Positions 18,653 through 27,934 of a stretch of DNA of 64,000 nt are shown here, one piece after another. Positions within the stretch are counted from its first letter, which is position 1, and every line of letters begins with the position of its first letter. Under the pieces are notes generated by a model. That model worked only from the letters and a program-made list of their open reading frames with translations. It did no database searches and was not told the DNA's origin. The translations under genes and the position numbers were made by a program. The stretch is from Labilibaculum manganireducens (GTDB lineage: Bacteria > Bacteroidota > Bacteroidia > Bacteroidales > Marinifilaceae). Where the stretch lies: the NCBI RefSeq assembly GCF_002843385.1, contig NZ_MVDE01000019.1:49485-113484 (forward strand), written 5' to 3'.

Positions 18653-18680
18653 AAAGCCATCCATTGCGGGTGGCTTTTTC
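18653..18680 (+). terminator. Second copy of the tRNA-array terminator
   Basis: AAGCCATCC/GGGTGGCTT hairpin and T run identical to 18211-18237, again a few bases after a tRNA 3' end. It likely terminates the GIY-YIG transcript. Confidence 0.9.
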
Positions 18681-18713
18681 TTTTTTTAGGTACTCCGATC
18701 CAAAATTTTCATC

Positions 18714-18721
18714 TATTTTTG
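18714..18721 (+). promoter_or_regulatory. Probable -7 box of the PAP2 gene promoter
   Basis: TATTTTTG fits TAnnTTTG and lies 24 nt upstream of the chosen start codon. A related stretch (GATCCAAAATTT and following) also lies just before the GIY-YIG gene. Confidence 0.45.
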
Positions 18722-18744
18722 TTGGAATTGAAAAATTCTATGCT

Positions 18745-19488
18745 TTGAAACACTATTCATTACCAATATGTCTTTTTTTGATCCTGCTTTTAAGTATCCC
18801 AATTTATGGATATGCTCAGGTAAAAATTGATACAACAGTTACATTTCCTAAAACCCGGCTAAATCCTGGATTAGGCAAAAGGGTTTTTAATAAAGAAAAT
18901 CTATTGGTGTTTGGTGGATTATTAGGCACTTCATTTCTACTCGACGAATGGTCGAACAAACGGCTGAAATTAAATCAAAATTCCTTTTTAGATTCCTACA
19001 CCAATATCTTTAATGAATTTGGTGAGAAGAAATACATTGCACCTGCCACATTTGCGACCTGGATTATTGGCACAGCAATTAAGGATGAAAGGCTGTCAAC
19101 TACTGCGCTCAACTCGGGAAAAGCTTTAATCACTGCTGCAATTTTAACCGAAGGCACAAAAATAATAGCCGGTCGATCCAGACCATCATTAAACAGAGGA
19201 AATATGCATTTTGATGCTTTTGGAGGAACCAGCAACGAAACAAAATCATTCCCTTCCGGACACGCTTTTGTATCCTGGGCAGTATTCACTCCTTTCGCCG
19301 AAGAATACAGCAAATGGATTTACGTGATTCCAGCCTCCGTGAGCTTTGCAAGAATGTACCGGAACAAGCATTGGTTTTCCGATGTTGTTTTAGGAGGAGG
19401 AATTGGCTATTTTGCAGGCCTTTATTTTCACAAAAGAAAAAACCAATCTGTCATTTTCGACGGAAATGGAATTGTAATCAAATTTTAA
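18745..19488 (+). CDS. PAP2 superfamily phosphatase, exported
   Basis: 247 aa from a TTG at 18745. The frame stays open to 18664, but that start lies inside the terminator hairpin and ahead of the -7 box, whereas TTG at 18745 gives a clean signal peptide (KHYSLPICLFLILLLSIPIYGYAQ). All three PAP2 motifs are present: KIIAGRSRP, FPSGHA and ARMYRNKHWFSD. Members dephosphorylate lipid phosphates such as undecaprenyl pyrophosphate or phosphatidic acid, acting at the periplasmic face. Transport gene follows 34 nt later. Exact substrate unknown. Confidence 0.85.
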   Translation: MKHYSLPICLFLILLLSIPIYGYAQVKIDTTVTFPKTRLNPGLGKRVFNKENLLVFGGLLGTSFLLDEWSNKRLKLNQNSFLDSYTNIFNEFGEKKYIAPATFATWIIGTAIKDERLSTTALNSGKALITAAILTEGTKIIAGRSRPSLNRGNMHFDAFGGTSNETKSFPSGHAFVSWAVFTPFAEEYSKWIYVIPASVSFARMYRNKHWFSDVVLGGGIGYFAGLYFHKRKNQSVIFDGNGIVIKF

Positions 19489-19522
19489 CCAAACAAATTT
19501 ATACAACCCAAAACCCAATATT

Positions 19523-20959
19523 ATGAGCTTAACAAGTGTCTTTAAAAAATTCCCGAAAACCTTTTGGGTTGCAAACTCCATAGAACTATTCGAAAGATGG
19601 GCATGGTATGGTTTTTTCATGCTTTTTGCAAATTACCTTACCGGATCTTCAGATGCCGGAGGTCTTGAATTTACTCAAGTTCAAAAGGGTATGATCATGG
19701 GAATCGGTACTGGAATCCTTTACTTCCTCCCAATATTAACAGGATCGATTGCAGACAAATACGGATATAAAAAAGTATTATTCTTAGCATTTATCATCTA
19801 CACTTCTGCTTTTATTCTGTTGCCAATGTTCGATACTTTTACCGGAGTTTTTATCATGTATCTTTATTTGGCATTAGGGGCAGCACTTTTTAAACCTATC
19901 ATATCAGCAACAATCGCTAAAACTACCACCGATGAGACTGCCTCAATCGGGTTTGGTATTTTCTACATGATGGTGAATATTGGCGCTTTCTTTGGTCCAA
20001 TGGTTACACTACTATTCAAGAATTCCTCATACAACCTAGTCTTTTACATCTCCGCAGGTATTGTGGCAATCAACTTTATATTGCTGCTATTCTATAAAGA
20101 ACCCAATCGTAAACCTAATAACGACACTTTGGGTGTTTCAATCGCTAATGTTTTTAAAAACATAGGTCTGGTAGTGGTTGATTTAAAATTTATGCTTTTT
20201 TTATTGATTATTGCAGGTTTCTGGACGATGTACAATCAATTATTTTTTACCCTTCCTGTTTTTATTGCTCAATGGGTTGATACATCAGTTGTTTTTAATT
20301 TCTTTCATAATACAATACCTTTCTTCAGTGAAAATTACGGTACTCATAACGGACAAATGGAAGCGGAGTTCATTACAAATTTTGATGCCCTATTCATCAT
20401 CATTTTTCAACTCATTGTATCAACCATTGTTATGAAATGGCAACCACTTAAAACAATGATGACTGGATTTTTAGTTTGTGCAATTGGAATGTCACTTACT
20501 CTTTTCACCCAAAATGTACTATTTACTTTTGCCGCAATCTACATCTTTGCAATTGGTGAAATGGCCGGATCTCCAAAAATTACCGAATACATCGGACGAA
20601 TTGCTCCTGCTGATAAAAAAGCTCTTTACATGGGGTATTCATTCATTCCTGTATTCCTTGGAAATGTATTTGCCGGTTTTATTTCAGGTAACGTTTATCA
20701 GGACATGTCGGACAAAACCTTATTTGTAAAGCAAGAAGTAGCTAAAAGAGGTCTTGAAATTTCTGAAAGTCTCTCACAAAACGAATATTTCAATCGTGCG
20801 GCAGAATCAATGAGCATGACCCCAAACGAATTAACAAACTATTTGTGGTCTTCATATAATCCATCGAAAATATGGTATGTGATTTTAGCGATTGGCCTTT
20901 TCGCAGTTCTGGCTCTCTATTTTTACGATAGATTACTGCTGAACAAAAAAGCACAATAG
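19523..20959 (+). CDS. MFS transporter, POT/PTR2-like
   Basis: 478 aa with about 12-14 hydrophobic helices. The first helix carries ELFERWAWYGFF, the ExxERFxYY-type signature of proton-coupled oligopeptide transporters, followed by the MFS loop GSIADKYGYKKV near residue 75. The helix-5 region ASIGFGIFYMMVNIGAFFGP also fits the POT family. Likely imports di/tripeptides or related solutes with protons across the inner membrane. Substrate is inferred from family only. Confidence 0.85.
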   Translation: MSLTSVFKKFPKTFWVANSIELFERWAWYGFFMLFANYLTGSSDAGGLEFTQVQKGMIMGIGTGILYFLPILTGSIADKYGYKKVLFLAFIIYTSAFILLPMFDTFTGVFIMYLYLALGAALFKPIISATIAKTTTDETASIGFGIFYMMVNIGAFFGPMVTLLFKNSSYNLVFYISAGIVAINFILLLFYKEPNRKPNNDTLGVSIANVFKNIGLVVVDLKFMLFLLIIAGFWTMYNQLFFTLPVFIAQWVDTSVVFNFFHNTIPFFSENYGTHNGQMEAEFITNFDALFIIIFQLIVSTIVMKWQPLKTMMTGFLVCAIGMSLTLFTQNVLFTFAAIYIFAIGEMAGSPKITEYIGRIAPADKKALYMGYSFIPVFLGNVFAGFISGNVYQDMSDKTLFVKQEVAKRGLEISESLSQNEYFNRAAESMSMTPNELTNYLWSSYNPSKIWYVILAIGLFAVLALYFYDRLLLNKKAQ

Positions 20960-20987
20960 CCTGCAAACAAGGACTCGATAAAACAAC

Positions 20988-21014
20988 AAATCCCACTCCG
21001 GTGGGATTTTTTTT
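20988..21014 (+). terminator. Terminator after the MFS gene
   Basis: AAATCCCAC and GTGGGATTT form a perfect stem around TCCG, followed by T8. Confidence 0.92.
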
Positions 21015-21190
21015 GTCTTCTTCATCAAAACTATTGAGATTAGCAAGGACTTCTGCATTATATTTTTTAATTTGCAGACGAAATAAATCAACAAATAAAG
21101 TCACTTTTTGCTGATTTATTCGTACTAAAAAAACCACTCAACCATTTTTATGCTACCCAACCAAATTAATAACATGTTAAGGCATATTAT

Positions 21191-22933
21191 ATGATAAGAA
21201 CTCTACACGTAAAAATTTTATTTTTCCTCTCTGTTTTTGTTGCTTTTTCAGTTGCAGCAACAGCTCAGATTTCTATTGAAGAATACTACCAAAACGCTGC
21301 CGGAAAAACAGGTGGTGAATTGAAGACTGCATTGCATTCAATTATTAGAAATCACACCGAACTGCCCTATACAACTAAAGATGCCGGTGACCAATACAAT
21401 GTTTGGGAAGCGCTTAAGATTACTGATGAAGATCCAAATAATACAGACAATGTACTTCTAATTTATACCGGAAGAAGTGAAGTGAAAACAAGACAAGATG
21501 ATGGAGTAAGTAATGATCCCGATTCCTGGAACAGAGAACACATCTGGGCCAAATCACATGGAAATTTTGGAACCGACCGGGGTGCAGGAACAGATATTCA
21601 TCATCTTAGAGCCTGCGACCGAAGTGTAAATACAGATCGAAGCAATAAGTTTTTTGACAATGGCGGAACAGCTCATTCTGAAGCTGCAGAATGTAAATTT
21701 GACGGAGACTCCTGGGAACCCCGCGATGCTGTGAAAGGCGACATAGCCCGAATGATATTATACATGGCCGTATGTTACGAGGGAGAAAATGGTGATCCTG
21801 ATTTGGAAATGACCAATGATATGACTTACAGCATGGATAATTACTCTGCTCCGTTTTTTGGTAAGCTATCTACTTTATTAGTTTGGAATACACAGGATCC
21901 GGTTGATGATGCCGAAAAAGCAAGAAACGAAAAGGTTTATACGATTCAAGGCAATAGAAATCCATTTATTGATTATCCAGAGTGGGCTGACGAAGTTTGG
22001 CCACCCGATACAGATAGCCCTGCTATCGCCGAACTATCTCCTGTTAATGAATCTTCCGGAGTCTCATTAACGGCAAATCTCATTATCAAATTTAATGAAG
22101 ATATAAAAGAAGGAACAGGTAGTGTTACCATCAAAAGATACAGTGACGAAACAATTTTTGAAACACTAACAATTCCAAGTGCCAGATTAACTTATTCAGG
22201 CAACCAGCTGTTAATAAACTCTGAAGCTAAATACGAAGAAGGAGTTAGATACTATGTTGTAATTGATAATGGTGTAATTACCGATGCTTCCTCGAATGCT
22301 TTTGAAGGATTTTCGGATAAAACCATATGGAACTTCACAGCAACCTACACTCCTCCTGCAATTACCGGATTTACTCCGGCTGACGACAGCGAAAATGTTC
22401 CCGTAAGCACTGATCTGGAAATTACTTTTGATAAAAATGTACAAGCTGGAAATGGTAAAATTTATATTAAAACCAATGGCACTGCAGTAGAGGAAATATT
22501 TGCTTCAGATGCATCTGTCACTTATAGTGGGACTCAAGTAAGTATTGATTTATCCGATGATCTGGAAACAGGAACCGAATATTACATTAACATTGATAAT
22601 AATGCATTTGTAAGTTCAAACAGCATAGCTTTTGCAGGTATCAGTTCCATTACAGACTGGTCTTTCACTACCGAAAACCCTACCGGAATTGATGATTTAC
22701 ATACCGATGGAATTCCATCATTCTACCCGAACCCAGCCGTGAATGAAATCCGGTTGAAAAATATGGATGATGTGGAATCGATGTATATTTCGAACTTAAC
22801 CGGGCGAAATATCATGGAAATAAAATCTCCTGATACAAGAATATTCATTAGTAAATTGCCAAAAGGGATGTATTTTGTGACCTTTGTTACTTTCGACGGA
22901 AAACGAATTACCAAAAAATTACTAAAACAATAA
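21191..22933 (+). CDS. Secreted endonuclease I with Ig-like domains and T9SS tail
   Basis: 580 aa. Signal peptide (cleavage near residue 25, AATAQ). Residues about 25-270 are an EndA/Endonuclease_1 domain: NREHIWAKSHGNFG and HHLRACDRSVNTDRSNKFFDN carry the catalytic and metal-binding His/Asn residues. Two SbsA-type Ig-like domains follow (about 278-385 and 390-495). The last about 70 residues form a type A T9SS sorting domain (SFYPNPAVNEIRL to ITKKLLKQ). A secreted nuclease of this kind would degrade extracellular DNA for nutrient use. Monocistronic with its own terminator. Confidence 0.93.
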   Translation: MIRTLHVKILFFLSVFVAFSVAATAQISIEEYYQNAAGKTGGELKTALHSIIRNHTELPYTTKDAGDQYNVWEALKITDEDPNNTDNVLLIYTGRSEVKTRQDDGVSNDPDSWNREHIWAKSHGNFGTDRGAGTDIHHLRACDRSVNTDRSNKFFDNGGTAHSEAAECKFDGDSWEPRDAVKGDIARMILYMAVCYEGENGDPDLEMTNDMTYSMDNYSAPFFGKLSTLLVWNTQDPVDDAEKARNEKVYTIQGNRNPFIDYPEWADEVWPPDTDSPAIAELSPVNESSGVSLTANLIIKFNEDIKEGTGSVTIKRYSDETIFETLTIPSARLTYSGNQLLINSEAKYEEGVRYYVVIDNGVITDASSNAFEGFSDKTIWNFTATYTPPAITGFTPADDSENVPVSTDLEITFDKNVQAGNGKIYIKTNGTAVEEIFASDASVTYSGTQVSIDLSDDLETGTEYYINIDNNAFVSSNSIAFAGISSITDWSFTTENPTGIDDLHTDGIPSFYPNPAVNEIRLKNMDDVESMYISNLTGRNIMEIKSPDTRIFISKLPKGMYFVTFVTFDGKRITKKLLKQ

Positions 22934-22954
22934 GTTGTAAAATTCTAATTAATT

Positions 22955-22990
22955 AAGACTGTTCTCGAATGGAACAGTCTTTTTTTTGGG
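22955..22990 (+). terminator. Terminator after the endonuclease gene
   Basis: AAGACTGTTC pairs with GAACAGTCTT around a 7-nt loop, then a T run. Confidence 0.88.
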
Positions 22991-23019
22991 GCAGAGGACT
23001 CTAAATATCTTTAAGATCC

Positions 23020-23134
23020 GAAACAACCACCCCTCCTGATGGCGAACCGCCACCTGTACAGGTGGGAGACCACCACTCTCATACGTGGAAGGTCACCACC
23101 TGTACACATGGCAGACTACCACAACGAAAGGTTT
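23020..23134. repeat. 23-bp degenerate tandem repeat, about five units
   Basis: Units start at 23020, 23043, 23066, 23089 and 23112, each exactly 23 bp except the decayed last one. The shared core is ACCACCACCTNTACACGTGG; the unit at 23043 includes the perfect 16-bp palindrome CCACCTGTACAGGTGG. Twenty-three is not a multiple of three and no credible ORF uses it. It lies between a + strand terminator and a - strand terminator, so it is transcriptionally isolated. Confidence 0.8.
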
Positions 23135-23145
23135 GAGTTTGTCAT

Positions 23146-23183
23146 CAATAAAAATCCGGACAGATGGTTCTGTCCGGATAAAA
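23146..23183 (-). terminator. Terminator after the DUF4469 gene
   Basis: ATCCGGACA pairs perfectly with TGTCCGGAT around an 8-nt loop; the minus strand continues into TTTTTATT. Confidence 0.88.
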
Positions 23184-23203
23184 TGTATTCAATCTCAGTT
23201 GGT

Positions 23204-23917
23204 CTATTCTACAATCAGAACATGCTCAAAGGGTGTAGTTCTGGGCTCTTTTAGGGTAGAGTTATTAGATGAATATTGTGTCACAATCTCTAAAATGTAA
23301 TTACCTGCTGGCAGATCAGGAAGCATTACCATCAATTGTTTTGGCTCATTGGTTACGATTTGTTCACATTTGCAGCGCGTATTGGTACCCTGATCTACCA
23401 GATAAACACCTACACCAGAATCGTCTCCTGCAATCTTAATTCTGTTTCCTTTAATAACAATTACATTACCCGGGGTAATCGTGCTATCCTCTGCTTTAGT
23501 TAAATTGTCGATTACTTTCCCGATAACGGGCTCGGTAGTGGCTGCTCCAATAATCTCTACTTGTGTTTTCTTTAACTCTTCGCGCAAAGCAGTACTGCTG
23601 GTAAAAGATGCTGTAATGCGGTGCTCATTAGGATCGAAACGATCTGTTGCTCCGTGAAAAGCACCATTTATACCAATATGGCTGTAACATACGCCTGTAT
23701 TAATGCTATATCCCTCAACCAATTTAGAGACTTTAATCCGGTCGCTTCGATCGAGGATATTTAAAATGGTTTCCTTTTGGTATTCGGTGCCTTCCTTTAC
23801 CATAGCATCGGCGATATCGTTATTGCGGAGTGTACCCTGAGGCTTAACTTTTCCGTAGAAATCATTGGGGTCGGGAGTCAACAGGTTATCGTATAACCAT
23901 ACATTTACTTTACTCAT
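23204..23917 (-). CDS. DUF4469 domain-containing protein with HU-like N-terminus
   Basis: 237 aa. The first about 125 residues (VWLYDNLLTPDPNDFYGKVKPQGTLRNNDIADAMVKEGTEYQKETILNILDR) match the HU/IHF-like DNA-binding-fold domain found in Bacteroidetes DUF4469 proteins; residues about 130-237 match DUF4469 itself (ITPGNVIVIKGNRIKIAGDDSGVGVYLVD to PFEHVLIVE). No signal peptide. Function is unknown; the domain pair suggests a nucleic-acid-linked role, but this is inference. A single gene with a hairpin terminator. Confidence 0.85.
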   Translation of the reverse strand: MSKVNVWLYDNLLTPDPNDFYGKVKPQGTLRNNDIADAMVKEGTEYQKETILNILDRSDRIKVSKLVEGYSINTGVCYSHIGINGAFHGATDRFDPNEHRITASFTSSTALREELKKTQVEIIGAATTEPVIGKVIDNLTKAEDSTITPGNVIVIKGNRIKIAGDDSGVGVYLVDQGTNTRCKCEQIVTNEPKQLMVMLPDLPAGNYILEIVTQYSSNNSTLKEPRTTPFEHVLIVE

Positions 23918-24073
23918 AATAATGTGATTTAATTAATATAATTAACAAGTTAAAAGTTCCGATTCTTCTTAAACAAAACCAAGACAGGAGCAGTTAAATT
24001 ATTATGTTATTGAACACCTTTATCAGTCCTCCAATCAAAACATGTACTCTGCATACAATCTAAGCAATGGAGA

Positions 24074-24106
24074 TAAAAAAAGCCCGAATCCATTGGATTC
24101 GGGCTT
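24074..24106 (-). terminator. Terminator after the receptor/lipoprotein operon
   Basis: A 12-bp perfect stem (AAGCCCGAATCC/GGATTCGGGCTT) with a 3-nt loop, followed on the minus strand by T7. Confidence 0.92.
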
Positions 24107-24125
24107 AGTATTATATTCCTTTCTG

Positions 24126-25352
24126 TTAAATATCTTCAACAGCTTCAAGTATCACTGTTTTATCAGTTACTCCAGCACTATAATATTTATAAGTAACAGA
24201 ATAAACCTGACCTACAGCAACCTCATAATTGTTTTTGATAATCTTAGCGATTTTTTCAAGAACAACAGCTTCTTCTTCATCGAAGTTACCATATTGACTA
24301 TTGCCAACAAAAGCATAATCATCATAAACCAAAGTAAACGTTACAGTTGGGGTCTTCTCCGACTTCACAAATTTGATTGGAGGAACAAACAACCATGTTT
24401 TATCTTTGTAAGCAACCAAAGAGGATGCTTCAACAGTACTTTGATAAGCAACCCACACCCCTTTAGTTAAAGTATATTCAACAGCTTTTGTTTCTGTCAC
24501 ACCATCACCAGCATAATACTTGTAAATTGGTGTAATTTTATTTCCTTCTAAAGCAAAAGGAAATTTAAAACTAAGGAAATTTGGTAAATAATCAGCAGGC
24601 ACAATTGAACTTGAAAAGTTATTGTATTTGCCAGGTTGATTAGAACCTGTTCCCATTGCATCGTAATCTTCGGTAGTCAGTTCATAAATCATTACATCAC
24701 CAGGAATAGCCGGAGCAACTTTATCAGATTTAGTCCAAACAGAACCATCAAAAGCCCAAAATTCAGTAACCATAGAAGTTGATGAACCATTGTAATATTT
24801 GTAAGTTACAGCTAACTCATCACCATCAGCAGCACTAGGGTATTTACCCAATAAGAAGTCAGGCAAATAGTTTTCTGCTTTTACTGTAGCATCGAAATTA
24901 TTGTACTTGCCAGGCTCACCTGCAGCAGTTCCCATACCATCGTAATCTGCTGTAGTCAGTGTATAAGAATCAATAGCAGCTAACACTTCCAGATAATCAA
25001 GATAATCATAGATATAAGAAAGACCACCTCTATAATAATTATAGTTTACAGTATATTCTGCTCCTGCCTCACCATAAACCTTCATGTTTGTTAATACTTC
25101 AGGCAGGTTATCAGCTACAGTAGCAGTACTTGAAAAATTCTGATGCCCGCTAACATTCGTGTTAGTTGAAAGGGCATAATCAGCATCAGTCAAAGTATAT
25201 CCTGTTTCAAGCAATACTTTATCTGAGAAAAATTTCGCATCAGCCACAGCATCAGCATTCGCTTCATCTACTTCTTTGTAAGCATCTTCCATTGGGTCAC
25301 AAGAAGTGAAAACCAAAGCAAAGAAGGATGCCATATATAATAATTTCTTCAT
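24126..25352 (-). CDS. Surface lipoprotein with four internal repeats, partner of TonB receptor
   Basis: 408 aa from the ATG at 25352; an earlier in-frame ATG at 25376 would put extra charges ahead of the signal. The lipobox is FTSCDP. The mature protein holds four repeats of about 60-75 aa, each built as LTxxDY...(PGKYNNF)...LP.FL...Y.V.YKYY.G; repeats 2 and 3 are the most alike, 1 and 4 diverge. It starts 32 nt after the TonB receptor stop, the layout of receptor plus surface lipoprotein pairs. It does not resemble SusD. Ligand unknown. Confidence 0.82.
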   Translation of the reverse strand: MKKLLYMASFFALVFTSCDPMEDAYKEVDEANADAVADAKFFSDKVLLETGYTLTDADYALSTNTNVSGHQNFSSTATVADNLPEVLTNMKVYGEAGAEYTVNYNYYRGGLSYIYDYLDYLEVLAAIDSYTLTTADYDGMGTAAGEPGKYNNFDATVKAENYLPDFLLGKYPSAADGDELAVTYKYYNGSSTSMVTEFWAFDGSVWTKSDKVAPAIPGDVMIYELTTEDYDAMGTGSNQPGKYNNFSSSIVPADYLPNFLSFKFPFALEGNKITPIYKYYAGDGVTETKAVEYTLTKGVWVAYQSTVEASSLVAYKDKTWLFVPPIKFVKSEKTPTVTFTLVYDDYAFVGNSQYGNFDEEEAVVLEKIAKIIKNNYEVAVGQVYSVTYKYYSAGVTDKTVILEAVEDI

Positions 25353-25384
25353 CTTTCTATTTTTTTTATTAAACAAAAGTCTGA

Positions 25385-27934
25385 TTAAAACTTAATTTTA
25401 AGACCTGTTGACCAAGTTCTTCCGAATCCGTAATACACTAAAGCTTCATTAGTTGTATGAGTTAAACCATCTTGCGCTTTAGAAACATACTCCGTATCAA
25501 ACAAATTGTAAACATTTGTATTTAAAGTAGCATCAAGTCCTGCAATCTGAAACTTATAACGGAAACCTGCATCAACCAGCCCTGCTTCCGGCATTTCCCA
25601 TGAATCACCACTGGTGGCAATATCAGTTCTCTTAGTAGCATCAAAATCAGCATAATGATTACCGTAGTAGGTATAATCAACACTTACATTTAATTTAGGA
25701 AGCACTTCGTAATCGATAGAAGCAGAACCAGATAACTGAGCTGAATTACCAACATGAACATCTTTTAAATAGGCTGTAAACTCACCTTTTTTCACTTGTG
25801 CATCATCATAAACAACCGCATGTACATCATCTTGATAAACCCAATCACCTACAGATACCATAGCGCGAACAGTTAATTTCTTAGAAGGCTTGTATTCTCC
25901 CTCAACCTCGATACCTTGGTGAAGTTGATTCAAACCTGAGATATTAACATTTTCACCACCAAGACTTTTCACCAAACCTCTGTCTTTCCAATTGGTACGA
26001 TACAAAGTAACATTTGCATTAAAGTTTGAAGATGTATATGCATACCCTAACTCAGCAGTAATGATTTTTTCATACTTCACATCCTTGTTCACTTCATTTG
26101 TGTTGTTCAAAAATACATTTGCCATATAAGGCGTTCTTTGCACATATCCTCCATTTACGAATACATTGTGAATAGAGTTGATCTTGTAATTGAAACCAGC
26201 CTTCACATTCCAAGGCAAGAAATCTTCCCAATCAGACTTTTGGTTTCCTGGCTCATACAAGAAATAATCTGTACGTCGGTAAGCTTTTCGTGACACTGCT
26301 GCAGATATAAATGCTGAATAATCATCAGTTACATATTCTGTTTGACCGAAAAGACCAGTATACAACGCTTCACCATCATTATAATAGTTAATTTTATCAT
26401 CGGCCTTTAACCAAGTATTAGCATCACGATTAACATTACTAGAGTTTAGGTAAAATTGCCCACCTAATAAATCATGAATTTCGTTATAATGCTCTCCCTT
26501 GTAATAACGCGCATCTAAACCTGCAGTAAAAGTAAACTGCTTGTATTCATGTGTTAATGTAGACAATAAACCATACCAAGCATGATTATTTACTGAATTA
26601 GCAATAATCGCCTGAGAACCTAAAGCGGTGGAAGCTGCATTGATCGCCGCAACCCCTTCAAAATCCAATAAACCATCAGGAGTTCTCATTGTTACATCAT
26701 AATCCTCACCAGTACTATAATTAACACCTAATAATTTAGACTGAGTTCCATATACACGACGACCACCACCAGAACCAACTGATGCATAGAATGAAGTAGT
26801 TAAAGATGTTTTATCATCCATAGTCCAATAATGATTCAATTGAGCCTGAGGTTTGTGGTAATAGTTGTAACCATATGCTCCACCATATAATTTTCCTTCA
26901 CGCATTCCATAATCAGAATTGTATTTAAATTCATCTTTATGATCGCGGTATTGCTGGATAGTGTGCTTGTTTCCACGCTGATTGTGCCATTGTGGTGCAC
27001 CTGTAATCATAAAAGACAGAGTATGTTTTTCATTAATCACTTTAGAGATATTGGCAAAATAGGACCAAGCATCATAATCGGTTCCTTTTATATATCCATC
27101 ACCTGATGTGTGAGAACCTAAGATAGTAACAGCCCATCCATTATCCATTAAACCTGTTGATAAAGAGATTAGGCTTTTCTTAAGACCATCGTTTCCAATA
27201 CTCGATTTAATTACTCCACCTTTTTTAGCATCTGTAGATTTAGTTAAAACATTAATAGTACCTCCAACAGAAGAAAGTCCAAGTTTAGAAGCTCCTAAAC
27301 CACGCTGAACCTGCATAGTACGGGTAACATCAGAAAGTCCGGCCCAATTTGACCAGTAAACTTTACCTGATTCCATATCATTAACAGGGATACCATTAAT
27401 TAATACTCCAACATTATTCGAGTCAAAACCACGAATATAAACCGAAGCATCACCAAATCCACCACCTTCTTTCGAAGTATATACAGATGGTGTAGACTTT
27501 AAAATTTCAGGAAATTCCTGAGATCCCAATTTATTCTCTATTATATCCGAAGAAATAGTAGATACAGCAATTGGTGTTTGACGATCTGTTACAATAGAAG
27601 CCATTACACTAACTTCTTTCAATCCAACAGCATCAGATTCCAACTTAATAATTCCTAAATCCTGAGCACCTTTTAAGGCAATTTCTTTGTCAAGAAATCC
27701 CACGAAACTTACAACAAGCTTTGTCGCTCCTTTTGGCAATTCAAAAGCAAACGAGCCATCAAAACCCGAAACGGTACCGGAAGTTGTTCCGGCAACAACG
27801 ATAGAAGCACCCGGCAAACTTTCGTTGGTACTACCATCCACGACTACACCTTTTACGGTGGTTTGAGCAATAGCTGCAATGGACAACATCATAATTGCCG
27901 CCATTGTCAAAATACTTCTCATAGCATTTTTCAT
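25385..27934 (-). CDS. TonB-dependent receptor with carboxypeptidase-regulatory-like domain
   Basis: 849 aa from ATG 27934; the frame is open to 28012 but the signal peptide begins with MKNAMRSILTMAAIMMLSIAAIAQ. After it come a carboxypeptidase D regulatory-like domain (VKGVVVDGSTNESLPGASIVV), a plug domain (about residues 125-235, including VYIRGFDSNNVGVLINGIPVND) and a 22-strand barrel ending in a terminal phenylalanine (GLKIKF). Imports a ligand using TonB energy. It forms an operon with the repeat lipoprotein. The region at positions -12 to -25 of its mRNA is perfectly complementary to the twin RNA loci near 58.7 and 59.9 kb. Confidence 0.93.
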   Translation of the reverse strand: MKNAMRSILTMAAIMMLSIAAIAQTTVKGVVVDGSTNESLPGASIVVAGTTSGTVSGFDGSFAFELPKGATKLVVSFVGFLDKEIALKGAQDLGIIKLESDAVGLKEVSVMASIVTDRQTPIAVSTISSDIIENKLGSQEFPEILKSTPSVYTSKEGGGFGDASVYIRGFDSNNVGVLINGIPVNDMESGKVYWSNWAGLSDVTRTMQVQRGLGASKLGLSSVGGTINVLTKSTDAKKGGVIKSSIGNDGLKKSLISLSTGLMDNGWAVTILGSHTSGDGYIKGTDYDAWSYFANISKVINEKHTLSFMITGAPQWHNQRGNKHTIQQYRDHKDEFKYNSDYGMREGKLYGGAYGYNYYHKPQAQLNHYWTMDDKTSLTTSFYASVGSGGGRRVYGTQSKLLGVNYSTGEDYDVTMRTPDGLLDFEGVAAINAASTALGSQAIIANSVNNHAWYGLLSTLTHEYKQFTFTAGLDARYYKGEHYNEIHDLLGGQFYLNSSNVNRDANTWLKADDKINYYNDGEALYTGLFGQTEYVTDDYSAFISAAVSRKAYRRTDYFLYEPGNQKSDWEDFLPWNVKAGFNYKINSIHNVFVNGGYVQRTPYMANVFLNNTNEVNKDVKYEKIITAELGYAYTSSNFNANVTLYRTNWKDRGLVKSLGGENVNISGLNQLHQGIEVEGEYKPSKKLTVRAMVSVGDWVYQDDVHAVVYDDAQVKKGEFTAYLKDVHVGNSAQLSGSASIDYEVLPKLNVSVDYTYYGNHYADFDATKRTDIATSGDSWEMPEAGLVDAGFRYKFQIAGLDATLNTNVYNLFDTEYVSKAQDGLTHTTNEALVYYGFGRTWSTGLKIKF

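Noticed and set aside
18664..18744. Upstream extension of the PAP2 gene to the TTG at 18664
   Set aside because: It would begin within the terminator hairpin and ahead of the -7 box; the inner start yields a normal signal peptide.
20790..21137. 115-codon ORF on the minus strand over the MFS gene end
   Set aside because: Runs through the terminator hairpin and lies antisense to the transporter; shadow frame.
23039..23300. Overlapping short ORFs on the plus strand across the 23-bp repeats
   Set aside because: The repeat unit is not a multiple of three, frames shift from unit to unit, and they continue antisense into the DUF4469 gene.
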